Positions 1-10,800 of a stretch of 64,000 nt of DNA are shown here, piece after piece; the stretch's first letter is position 1; each line of letters opens with the position of its first letter. Source of the stretch: Ziziphus jujuba (taxonomy: Eukaryota; Streptophyta; Magnoliopsida; Rosales; Rhamnaceae); assembly GCF_031755915.1 (NCBI RefSeq), contig NC_083384.1, positions 7,122,001-7,186,000 on the forward strand, read 5' to 3'. The translations under genes and the position numbers were made by a program. The notes beneath the pieces were generated by a model. It was not told the DNA's origin. It worked only from the letters and a program-made list of their open reading frames with translations, and did no database searches.

Positions 1-389
1 GAAAAAAAAAAATTGAATGAAATTAGAATAAAAAAGTAATAGTAAATATTATCAAATATTGAGAATCTTATATTTGAGTATTTTTTGTATCTTAGTATTA
101 TCTGTTAAATTATTCTATATTTTGGTATTAAATAACATTATAATTTATTCACTTATAATAATTTATAATATTTATGGACTATTTTATTATTATTGTATTA
201 TAATTATTGTCTTTTTATATTATTTTACTATATTAATTATTTTATATGTCAAAATTTGTATTCTAAATTAAAAATTTACAGTTTCAGTAATCTTATCAAT
301 ATTTATATCGATATCAACATTTCTATCGATACTTTCGTAAATTTATACCTTCAATTTTTTCATCGACATCGATATTTTCTTTACTGTTT
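1..389. other. AT-rich intergenic stretch
   Basis: Very AT-rich sequence with runs of T and A. The short open frames are low-complexity (Ile/Leu/Tyr/Phe-rich) and show no motif. No gene or element is recognised; it ends where the large inverted repeat begins. Confidence 0.6.
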
Positions 390-2173
390 ACAACTACGAA
401 GTTTATAAGCGTGTATTCTAGCAAAAAAATAAAATAAAATAAAAATAAAATTAAGATTAAAAAAATAAAATAAAATAAAATAACCTTATAAATGTGTAAG
501 CCAACTTTGTTTTCAAACATTGTTGGAAGGAAAGTTGAATAGATCATTTAAATTATGATTTTTTTTAAATAAATATTTAAATTATGATTTAAATAATAAG
601 AAGAAGAGCCACGTAGATGAGTATATTAATTATGAAAATCATCCTCTTTTGGAATTGTACCGATCAATCTATATCCAGCTCGTCCTTTATTTGCAACAAG
701 ACCTTTTGAAATACATTTTTGACTTTGCCCCAGTGAACCAACAATGAAGTTGTTTTCGTATTCCACATCCACGATGTGCATGGAAAATTATTATTGCTGA
801 TCAACTGTAAAATGACAATTTTGTCCGTTAGGCCCCGTGATGCCCCGGTGCTAACGGGGCGGGGATTCCCCATTAAATCACATGTCCCGGAGTGGACCGG
901 GGCAGAGCAGGGAATAGGATCCCCGTCCCGAACCCGCTTTGATATATAAGCTTTATTATTATTTTTATTTATATTATTTTATTTATAAACTAGTTTAAAA
1001 TATATCATTTAATTAATTTATTATATTTAAACGGATAAAGCTTGCAACAAAAATAACTAGAGGGAAGAAATGGATATCATTGATCCATCCATGGATCTCT
1101 TCCATTGTTCACCTCCACTACACCAGATATTGATCAAACGGGTGATTTTACCTCTCTTCTTCGCATCAATGTAAGCATTTTTTTTTTTTTTAACTGTTGT
1201 ATCAATTTTTTATTTTTTATTTTTTCAAACTTTAACCTCAACAATTCATTGAGCGTTGCTTTGTAACTTAGTATAAAACTATAAATGTTTGTAGGTGCAA
1301 AATAGTATAATAAGAAGATTAAATTTCGTGCTTCCCCCTTCTATGATTTTATATGTTAGTTCTTTCATAGGCATGCTCGGGTGGCCAGCAACACATCTCA
1401 GCATGTAGAGTTAATGCTGCAAGAGAGTTGCACTGATCAATCAGGCAGCCTAGTAGTTTACACCACCACCAACGTCGATAGGGTACTCATGCATTTAGTT
1501 GGGAAAAAAAGGGGACTTCTCTATCTTTCTCATTTCTTTTTGGTTAGTGGTTTTTCCTTTTTTTTTTTTTTTTTTTTGGGGAAGGAGCGGAGAAAAACAA
1601 AAAGAAATAATTATGATGGTTAGGTTACTAGGGTATGGAATGTTTAGATGATATTGGGAGATTTAGTGTTTGTTGTATTGGTAAATAAGAGAAAATAAGG
1701 TGTTGTAACCATTGGGAGGGGTTGGTTTTAGTTGATAGGGTGGTTGTTAGGTGGATGGTAAGTTTGTGTGGTATCGTGTGATAAAGACATAAAGCATAAT
1801 TGGTGTTATTATTTTGATAGAAACCAGGAGGGAGTGGAAGTGGGATCCTGGTTTTGTGTGGAAAATTAAGAGGGAGTCAAGAACGCACCAGATAAGACCC
1901 TCTGGTTTATGTGGTTTTAGGCTCCAAAACAAAGTGTTTGGAAAAAGTTGGAAAAAGATGGATTCTGGGGCCTCACCAATGTGAACTAGTGTGGTGGGTC
2001 GCGAGCATTGACTCCTGCTTGTCCTTTTGCGTTTATAATGAAGTTCAATGCTTCTGATATTTCTTTAATAACAATTGGTCTTGCTTTCTTATATATATGC
2101 ACCTCTCTCCCCTGTTTCTATATGTACTCTCGGTCCATGAAATATGTGTACGATGAATTTACTCATATGTTTT

Positions 2174-2207
<34 letters not shown>

Positions 2208-2855
2208 AAAGAAAAAACTTTAATATATAAATTATATTTAAATATAATATAAATATCATTAATATTTGGATTACATATTTAATTTTTAAATAGAAAGATT
2301 TTAAAAACCTGAAACAAACTCTTTTCTCAGCCATCTAACAATGTAATGGCCAAAAAAATAAATAAATAAAATAAAAAATGAAAGACTTTTGAAGCAACAA
2401 TTCGCAAGTTTTACTTCCATTTGAAGTAATCTATTGCATGAGCATAACCATCAGCTAAAACTAGAACAAAAGTATATTAGGCCATCGTCATTACTTAATT
2501 TGACAATATAAAAAAATATAAAATAAAATAAAAAGCATTAAAAAGGAAATATTTGTTCTCCCAACTCCATTACTGAAATAGCCGAACAAAAATATTAATG
2601 ACACCAAAAGCAGCACAATTTTCTACATTATGGTATTGGTACAGTTGCATATTTACTGAAATTTTGCATTTTTAAATCCTTGAGAATCCTGAAGTAGAGC
2701 CATCAATGTGCCTAGTGAACATTTGCTCTGCTTTTCACACAATCTGTTGGATCACAGCAAGCAAAACAACATCATACCAATGTACGGATCAAGCTCTAAC
2801 ACCAGAAACAGAGAAAGAGACTAGCTTGACAAGTGCATGACTAACCGGCTTGCTT
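390..2855 (+). repeat. Left arm of a large imperfect inverted repeat
   Basis: This arm reads, in reverse complement, like 3404-5265. Anchors visible by eye are the innermost ~35 bases (2821-2855 against 3404-3440), the segment 2600-2840 against 3420-3662, 1747-1932 against 4264-4452, 2008-2200 against 4080-4300, and 664-873 against 4780-4984. Similarity fades at about 390, in A-rich simple sequence. The arm is ~600 bp longer than its partner because 870-1480 has no counterpart on the right. The short frames inside are not recognisable proteins. Arm boundaries are approximate. Confidence 0.8.
870..1480 (+). other. Segment present only in the left arm
   Basis: Relative to the right arm this block is extra. 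It opens with a GC-rich patch (about 835-940, several CCGGGG/CCCCG runs), then AT-rich sequence, then two stretches of more balanced composition (about 1065-1165 and 1375-1480) that could be exon scraps. Neither gives a recognisable protein. It may be an insertion in the left arm or a deletion from the right arm. Confidence 0.5.
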
Positions 2856-2857
2856 TT

Positions 2858-3329
2858 TGTAACAGCCCAGTCCATCCGCATGCGATACTATCCGCTTTGG
2901 GCCCATCCGCAAGCGATATTATCTGCTTTGGGCCCAGCTTGCGACGCGTTTTGAGGCTTGCTTTTTGTAACAGCCCAATCCATCCGCATGCGATATTATC
3001 CGCTTTGGGCCCAGTCCGCACGGTTTTGTCAAAACGTGTTGCAAGGGAAATGTATCCACACCCTCTTTTAAGGCATACTTCGTTTCCTTTTTCCAACCGA
3101 TGTGGGATCTCATAATCCTTCTCCCTTGGAGCCCAACATTCTCGCTGGCACAGCAATCCGGATATTAGCTCTGATACCATCTGTAATAGCCCAGTCCATC
3201 CGCATGCGATATTGTCGGCTTTGGGTCCAGTCCACACGGTTTTGTCAAAACGCATCGCAAGAGAAAGGTATCCACACCCTTTTTTAACACATGCTTCATT
3301 CTCCTTTCCAATCGATATGGGATCTCACA
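2858..3329 (-). mobile_element. TRIM (terminal-repeat retrotransposon in miniature) in the loop
   Basis: Two ~148-bp direct terminal repeats at 2966-3114 and 3182-3329 both start TGTAA(C/T)AGCCCA and end GGGATCTCA(C/T)A. They enclose only ~67 bp. GCTCTGATACCA at 3168-3179 is the complement of the initiator-tRNA-Met primer-binding site TGGTATCAGAGC, lying next to the right LTR, so the element reads on the minus strand. There is no coding capacity, as expected of a TRIM. A further partial copy of the LTR start lies at 2858-2965, giving a ~108-bp tandem duplication. No target duplication is evident. It occupies most of the spacer of the inverted repeat. It resembles widespread eudicot TRIM LTRs, but no 5S-like segment was seen, so it is not assigned to Cassandra. 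Confidence 0.75.
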
Positions 3330-3403
3330 TATCACTAACTTTTTCTCCAGTTGTATAATGCTTTTAAGCTGAAGAATAATATGCTGAGACCCAATAGAGA
3401 GTA

Positions 3404-5265
3404 GAAGCAAGCCAGTTAGTCATGCACTTGTCAAGATAGTCTCTTTCTTTGTTTCTGGTGGTAAAGCTTTATCATTACATTGGTATGATCGTGTTTTTCT
3501 TGCTATGATCCAACAAATTATGTGAAATGCAGAGCAAATGTTCACTAGGCACATTGATGGCTCTACTTCAGGATTCTCAAGGATATAGAAATGCAAAATT
3601 TCAATAAATTTGCAACTGTACCAATACAATAATGTAGAAAATTGTGCTGCTTTTGGTGTCATTAATATTTTTGTTTGGCTATTTTAATGATGGATTTGGG
3701 AGAACAAATATTGCTTCTTAATGCCTTTTTTATATCATCAAATTAAGTAATGACAATGGCCTTACATACTTTTGTTCTAGTTTTAGCTGGGGGTTGTACT
3801 CATGCTGTTGCATTTTTCATTATAGATTACTTCAAAGGGAAGTAAAACGTGCGAGTTGTTGCTTCAAAAGTCTTTCAGTTTGTCTTTTTTTATGGCTGAG
3901 AAAAGAGTTTGTTTGTTTTTAAAAACTTTTTACTTAAAAATTATATATGTAATCCAATAATTGATGATTTCTAGGTAGTTTATTTATATCAAATTTAAAT
4001 ATCATTTATATGTTAAAGTTTTTTTCTTGGAAAAAAAAAAGAAAAGAAATAAAAACATATGACTAAATTTATTGTACACGTATTTGAAGGACCAATAGTA
4101 CATATAGAAATAGGGAGAGAGCGGTGCATATATATAAGAAAGGAAGACAAGTTGTTATTAAAGAAATATCAGAAGCATTGAATTCTATCACAAACACAAA
4201 AGGACAAGCAGGAGTCAATGCCCGAACCACCACCTTGGTCAAATTGGTGAGGCCACAAAATCCATGTTTTCCCAACGTTTTTTCAAACACCTTTTTTGGA
4301 GCCTTAAACCACATAAAACAAACGGTCTTATATGGTACGTTCTAGACTCCCTCTTACTTTTCCACACAAAACCAGGACCCAACTTTCACTTTTCCTCCTG
4401 TTTTCTATCAAAAATATTAACACCAATTATACTTTATGTCTTTCTGACATGATACAACACAAACTTTCCAACCACCTAACAGCCAACCAATCAACCAAAT
4501 CAACCCTTCCCCAATAGGTACAACACCTTACTTTCTCTTATTTGCCAATATGAAAAACACTAAATATCCCTATTTCATCTAAACATTCCAACCCCTAGTG
4601 CCCTAACCAACATAATTAGCTCTTTTGATTTTCTCTGCTCCTTTAAAAAAAAAAAAATTGGAAAAACCCATAACCAAAAAGAATGGAAAAAGATAAGAGT
4701 CCCCTTTTTAACCCAACTAAATGCATGAGTACCGTAATTTAGAATGAATGCATACTAAAATGGTATTTGGGTCTAATGATTTATACTCGGCTTTAATGGG
4801 GAATCTCCGCCCTCTTGGCATCGGGCCATCATGTGGCTTGACGGACAAAATTGTCATTTTACATTTAATCAGCAATAATTATTTTCCATGTGCAATATGG
4901 ATGTGGAATACAAAAACAACTTTATCGTTGTTCACTGGGGCCGAGTCATTAAAGTATTTCAGAAGGTCTTGTTGTTGCAAATAAGGACGACTTGGATATA
5001 TAGATTGATGGGTACAATTCCAAGAGAGGATGATTTTCATAATTAATATACCCATCTACGTGGTTTTTTTTTTTTTAATTATTATTATTCAAATCATAAT
5101 TTAAATATTTATAAGAAGAAAATCATAATTTAAATGATCTATTCACTTTTCTTCCACCAATGTTTGAAAAAAAAGGTTCGCTTACACATTTTTAAGTTTT
5201 TCTATTTTGCTTTTTTTTTTTTTTTTTGGGTAGATTACGCATTTATAAGCTTCTTAGCTCTAAAG
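3404..5265 (-). repeat. Right arm of the large inverted repeat
   Basis: Reverse-complement partner of 390-2855, shorter because it lacks the 870-1480 block. It starts with AAGCAAGCCAGTTAGTCATG at about 3404, which pairs with the end of the left arm. Identity looks like roughly 80-85% with many small indels, so the duplication is old or has diverged freely. The best conserved outer part is 4780-5060. A frame on the minus strand (4314-4069) and its left-arm counterpart share words such as NASDISLIT, but this matches no family I know. Confidence 0.8.
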
Positions 5266-5859
5266 GCCCACTATATATACTGTGCGTTCCTAAAGAAGCT
5301 GGAGGTGAATGTTAAAAAATAAAGGTAGTTCTTTTCACTATCATTGTCACTTCCCCCATTATATATTGTAAGTAAATTTCTTCAAATATGCTTCTTTATT
5401 AACTGTTCAATTAAATAATATTAAATTATATATATATATATATCAATTGAATAATATTAAATTTTCACTACATATCAACATGACAATATAAATATATGTT
5501 CAGATATATATATATATATATACACATAACATGCAGTGAGAGAAGCAAAAGTAGGTGTGTAAAAAGAACAATCCTAAAAATAATTATAGTCCCAAAGCTC
5601 ACAGGTCCAAATCAAAGCCCCATAACCCTTTAATTACGCATTAAAAAAAGAAAAGAACAAGGGAGAGGTTGGTGAACGGATTGCTTATGGACCAAGTAAT
5701 GAGACCCTCGCATTTAATGGAGTAGTTGTAGAAAACTTCTATGTGAAGTAAGAAGCAATTGAAGCGGTAGTTGTAGGAAGGAAATACCGGATAGAAGAAT
5801 AGTAAAACGGTACGGGAGAGTAGTTAATGGCTTGGAGAGAAAGCTCATCTCATGGTGTA

Positions 5860-6067
5860 TAAGAAGAGGTCAAGCAGCTACCAAAGGGGGTAAGACACAA
5901 CTCTATTCACTTAATCTCTCTGCTAAATCCTCTTCCTAAATCTAATTTAGAGAAAAAGGTTCTCCCACGTTATATATAAGAGGTCAAGCAGCTAGCAAGG
6001 CTGGTAAGACACAGTTCTATTCACTAAATTTGTGCTAAATACTTAATCCTTTTCCCAACTCTAACTT
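5860..6067 (+). repeat. Imperfect tandem duplication, ~105-bp unit
   Basis: Two adjacent copies start at about 5868 and 5980. Both begin AAGAGGTCAAGCAGCTA and continue through GGTAAGACACA and TCTATTCACT to CTAA(T/C)TTAG. Function unknown. Confidence 0.6.
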
Positions 6068-6614
6068 AGGCATTGGAGGGGCCATATCCGTCACACCTCC
6101 AGTGTCTTGAGTAAGGGCTTTTTTGCAGGTGCTCTGGATTGAAGTTGGATTTCGAGAAGGCAGAAAGATAGTGCCCCAAATTAGTGTCAACACGCTTCTT
6201 TATTTGTTTCTTTCTACGTACTTTACTCTGATCCCTTGTTGGGTTCCGATGTTTCATACATATTTAACTAGGCTCAAAATGAACAAATTAAATATCATAA
6301 TTCATCCCCTACAAAGGTAATTGACAAACTAAACCTGGTGTCCAATCTCATCTCGTCTAGATGTGGTATAGGAACGGTTAAAATGTAATGAAAATCATTT
6401 TCATAATATTGAGGCTTTTTAAAATTGGTTGGCTTCAGATTTGAAAGACTTTGAAGTTAAGCTTATTTATATGGGAGTAGTCCAGGATGGTTGACCACCT
6501 CCTGGGAAAGCAAAATAAAATTTCTCAAAGAAAACAAAAAATATAGATGCTTTACGATTGTTAAATTATATAACCCAATTCTTGTTCATCTCTCATAAAT
6601 ATGAGTTTTTGAGA

Positions 6615-6720
6615 ATGGTAACTAATTGTAGTTTAACATAGTACCAAAGCAACGGGTCATAAGTTCAATTCCTGATACTTGTTCAGGAGGCAAAAGATTT
6701 TTGTCAGTGTTTTCCACATG
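6615..6720 (+). repeat. Possible degenerate SINE or tRNA-derived relic
   Basis: A short stretch contains a tRNA box-B-like word (AAGTTCAATTCCTG near 6661) about 30-40 bases after a possible box-A-like region. No duplication flanks or tail could be fixed. Weak call. Confidence 0.2.
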
Positions 6721-7361
6721 TTGAGTACTGATTGAGGTTTAACAAAGAGATTTCTTTTTTCATGTAATAGAATATAGCATCTAAGTTTTTTTTCCCATAA
6801 TAAAAAGATTCCAAACGCATATATCCACCTTTTTCAGCGCCATGAAAGCAGTATAGCAACTATTGGTGGACAATATTTTGGTCGCTTCTGATTTGTTTCG
6901 ACATTATAGGATAAAAAAGTATATAGTTGGCCTCTCTAGCTACTTTATGCATTTGGCAAATTATAAAGCAGATGTGATTTGCCTCATATTCTCATCACCA
7001 ATCTCTCTGTACTTGTATTTAATAATAATCATCAATCTGTAGGAATATATGCGAGTTGAAATAAAGGTTCTTGCAATTAACTAATCTAAACCAGAATTGA
7101 TGAGAAGAAGCATATTTAACCAAGTCTCACTAAATTACCAACAAAATATAACAATTAAACTGATATTATAAAGCAGTGCACAAGATAAAGCATCAAATTC
7201 TTGCCTCGTTTTTCTATAACACTTTATTCTCTTTATCTGTGCATTGATGTTTATATATGCTTTGGAAATGAGAATACAATTTAAAGTAGAATCCTTCCTT
7301 TATATAACAAAGTCATCAATTTTCCGTGATAGCCAGAGACCTAGGGGTGGAGAGATTGGAG

Positions 7362-7851
7362 ATGGGAAGCTCTCCAGGACTATTCACAGAGCCATACCAA
7401 GCAGCCTTAGAAGGAGATTGGGAAAGAATGAAGAGGTTCTATGAAGAAAACAGAGAAGCAGTGTCTCACCCTCTCACAGTCACTAATGATACCGCATTTC
7501 ATATAGCTGTTTACAGTGGAACTAAGAGCCCGCTTGAAGAATTGATTCAGATTGTGCCAAACCCGCCAATTGCTAAAGCCGATGATAAGAAAAACACACC
7601 TCTTCATGAGGCTGGCGCTATTGGAAATATTGAAACAGCTCAAGTGTTGATGCGCTGCTCTCCAGAGCAGCTTGAGGCTAGAAATGCTTTAGGAGAAACT
7701 CCAATGTTTAGAGCTGCTGCATTTGGTATGACAGAAATGGTCAAGTATTTGGCTTTCGAAGTCCGAAGCCGCCAATGCGATATGGAGATCCAGCGCATCA
7801 GAGATGACGAGACCTCCATTCTTCATAGTGCCATCCACGGCCAACACTTCG
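7362..7851 (+). CDS. Gene A exon 1: N-terminal ankyrin repeats
   Basis: Encodes residues 1-163 plus one base. Ankyrin-type units are recognisable around residues 44 (TAFHIAVYSG), 78 (NTPLHEAGAIGNIE), 112 (ETPMFRAAAFG) and 149 (TSILHSAIHGQHF). The donor GT at 7852 sits in a (TC)n run just after GQHF. Phase 1 joins correctly to exon 2, giving F-E-T-A-L-W. The following intron holds a long poly-T/CT tract (about 7915-7950), an (AT)n tract (about 8070-8105) and a MITE. Confidence 0.85.
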
Positions 7852-10800
7852 GTCTCTCTCTCTCTCTCTCTCTCTCAAACTAGCTTTTAAATTCAAACTG
7901 AAAAAAAGTGTTTCTTTCTTTTTCTTTTTTTTTTTTTTTTTTTTTTTTCTTTTTCTTGTGTGTTGGTCCAAAAGTAAATAGGAATAATCATAAAACTTTT
8001 TAATCCTCTGCCACAACGATACTACTCCGTTCTGAGCGATATGCTTCTTTTAATTTCAATCTTCTAAAAAAAAATATATATATATATATCTATATATATA
8101 TATATAGATGAATGATATGCTAATTAACTACGTGATCTTCCTAACTTGTGTTCCTTTCTTTGCCTTTTCTTGTTTGTTTTCTAGAGCAATCTCTTGAACT
8201 CCATGATGTGTGCTAGACATAGTCCCAGAATTTCCTTGACTCAGAAGCCAGCATCTCCTATGAGTGTGAAGGACAAACCGTTGAACCAACCTCTCTAGCT
8301 ATGTTTGCATAACTAAATATTACAGTAAAACCTTTTTCATAATCACATTATTAGAATCAAACTAATTTTATAGTTATAAAAAGGTTAGAATCAAACTAAT
8401 TTTATAATTATAAAAATGTTATAACTTAGTGAAGTTATAGTTAAAAATATTTTGGCTTCAACAAAAAGATGTCTATATCGGTGAGTTCTTAGATATCCCA
8501 AAATTTATAGATGTTGTAATAATTTTAAAGAATAAATCATCGTCCTAAACAATTTTAATATTTTATACTATTTTAAACCTTTAATATAATGTATCATATA
8601 TTTTTTACAAAATATAAACCGGATATTAAAAAAAAAAAAAAAAAAAAAAACCATGACTTATTATAATATAGAATTTATTCTTATTTGTAATTGGTTGAAT
8701 TTTGAACACTGGATGGAAGTTATTCTAATACAGGATATTATTATAAAGAAGTTTTACAGTACTTGGTAAGGCTTTAACATACACAATTGTGTTGCACGAA
8801 TTAAAAGCATCCAACTTCCTACCAAAGCCGGAGGTCAAGATTCCACTCATTTCCACTAATATCACTTTTCCTGCTTACACATAGTGAAAGATATGCATAC
8901 GCAATGCCATTCAGAATCAGCTAGGCCTTCAAAACTCCAACTTTTAACTAGGTCTTGTGTCTATTTCCCTGCTTTCTCTATCAAAGTCCAGATAAGCGAA
9001 AAGCTTTTTAATTTCTATACTGATAACAAAGTTTTTTTGGAATTTTTATAAAACTGATCTTACCCAAAATGATAACTATTATGGTAGGGATCTTCTCTTC
9101 CAATTATATATATATGTATGTGTGTGTGTGTGTGTGTTAATGTTTGGAAAGCAATATGTATGTACTGTAATATATGTTGAATTAATAATGAATAATTCAT
9201 TGGTTTTGAAAACAGAGACAGCATTGTGGTTATTTAGAAATGATGAAGGACTAGGAGATCTTATGGATAATAAAGGCATGACATGTCTTCAGCTATTGGC
9301 ATACATGCCATCGGTTTTCAAGAGTGGATACCCCATGGGCAAATTTGCATCATTTATCTATTTTTGTGAGTTCAAAAATTATAATAATACCCCTTTTTCT
9401 AAATTTTTTAGTTACTCATTGGATATTTTAAAATAATAATAATTAATGTACAATTTTTCATATTTTGATATTTATATATAACAGGTCTTCAAAGCAATGA
9501 ACACGATGATGACAAATGTGAATGTGATGATTTGGAGAGTGGATGGGGTAGAAATCACCTCCGTCAATCTTGCTCTTGCTTTTTAAGGATCAATAGAGGT
9601 AATTCATGGAAAGCATGTATAGCCACACGCGATTGGTTATTACTTTTATTCCTCTCTCTTTAAGTCTTTTCCCTTTTTTAATTTAATTTTTTTTTTCCTA
9701 TCCTCTTCCTCGGACAATTCTTTTTTTTTCAAATCATTTTTTTAATTTTTTTGTTTTATTTTTAAGGTGAAACTGTAGGCTTCTATACATCAAAATTATT
9801 TTACATATCAACAGACATATTGTAACTAGCTAACTGATCGTGTTGCCCATAACTACAGCAATCATAAGGATGTACTTGATAAATATCAATGCCGACTTAG
9901 CTCCCTAGAAGAATCTAGAGTTATCTTGTTTTCTCTTCCGACTTAGCTCCCTAGAAGAATCTATAGTTATCTTGTTTTCTCTTTAAAAATGGAGAACAAC
10001 TAGTGCCTTGGAAGTGGTGAGAAAAATATCTATAATTAAATATTTCTAGAAGTATCTACAACCTACTTTCTCTTCTATAAATAGGTGATGATGTATGAGT
10101 TAGATGTCATGTCCAAAAGCAATAGAAAAAAGAGAGAGTGCTTATGTGTGAGTGTGAGTGTGAGTGTGAGTCCTTTGAGTGAGAAGAGTGTGAAAAGGTG
10201 TTTTGTGTCCTAGTGTAAGTCAAAAATCAAGTGAGTGTGAGTGTGTTAGTGTGTGTTGCTCATTTGTGTGAGTGAGTGTGTTGCTCTCTTTATACGTGAG
10301 AGTGTACCAATTGTTTTATATTAATAAAAATCAATTTTCTTGGTTTCTCCTTTAGTCCTCTGTCTCCAACATTTTTGGTATCAGAGCTTGGTTGGTCCAA
10401 GTTCAACTTTGTGGGAGCTTCTTGTTCGTGATCACGCAGTCAAGACTAAGTTTACGTAGTGCTGCGGGAATTTCCAGCAACCATAATGGGAGACCTTCAA
10501 GTTGGTGGAGGTATTAAGAAGCTCAACAGTCAGAATTACGGCACGTGGTCAACGTGCATGAAGTCATATTTGAAGGGCCAAGATCTCTGGGAGATCATAG
10601 CTGGCAGTGAAGTCGAGCAACCACAGGATGCTGAGGCTTTGAAGAAGTGGAATATTAAAGCTGGTAAGGCAATGTTTGCCCTTAAATCTACAGTTGAAGA
10701 AGAGATGTTGGAGTACATACGGGACATTGAAGTTCCAAAAGAGGCCTGGGACACGTTTGCAAGACTCTTCTCAAGGAAGAACGACACAAGGTTGCAGCTT

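Larger units (their letters stand above)
5266..7361. other. Intergenic region upstream of ankyrin gene A
   Basis: No convincing gene. It contains (AT)n microsatellites near 5427-5443 and 5503-5522, a short imperfect tandem duplication (5860-6067), and AT-rich sequence. The stretch 7200-7361 must include the promoter and 5' UTR of gene A. No clear TATA box could be fixed, although several TATA-like words occur near 7250 and 7300. Confidence 0.5.

Noticed and set aside
2858..3329. Cassandra-type TRIM with an embedded 5S RNA
   Set aside because: The LTRs have TRIM structure and an iMet primer site but no 5S-like internal promoter segment was recognised.
2821..3410. Coding frames of 64-144 codons on both strands in the loop region
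   Set aside because: They are translations of TRIM LTR repeats, with the same words (GPKADNIACGW) recurring because the DNA repeats.
7326..7361. Twelve-residue extension of ankyrin gene A
   Set aside because: It opens with GTG, not ATG, and is not conserved as coding in copy B; ATG 7362 is shared by both copies.
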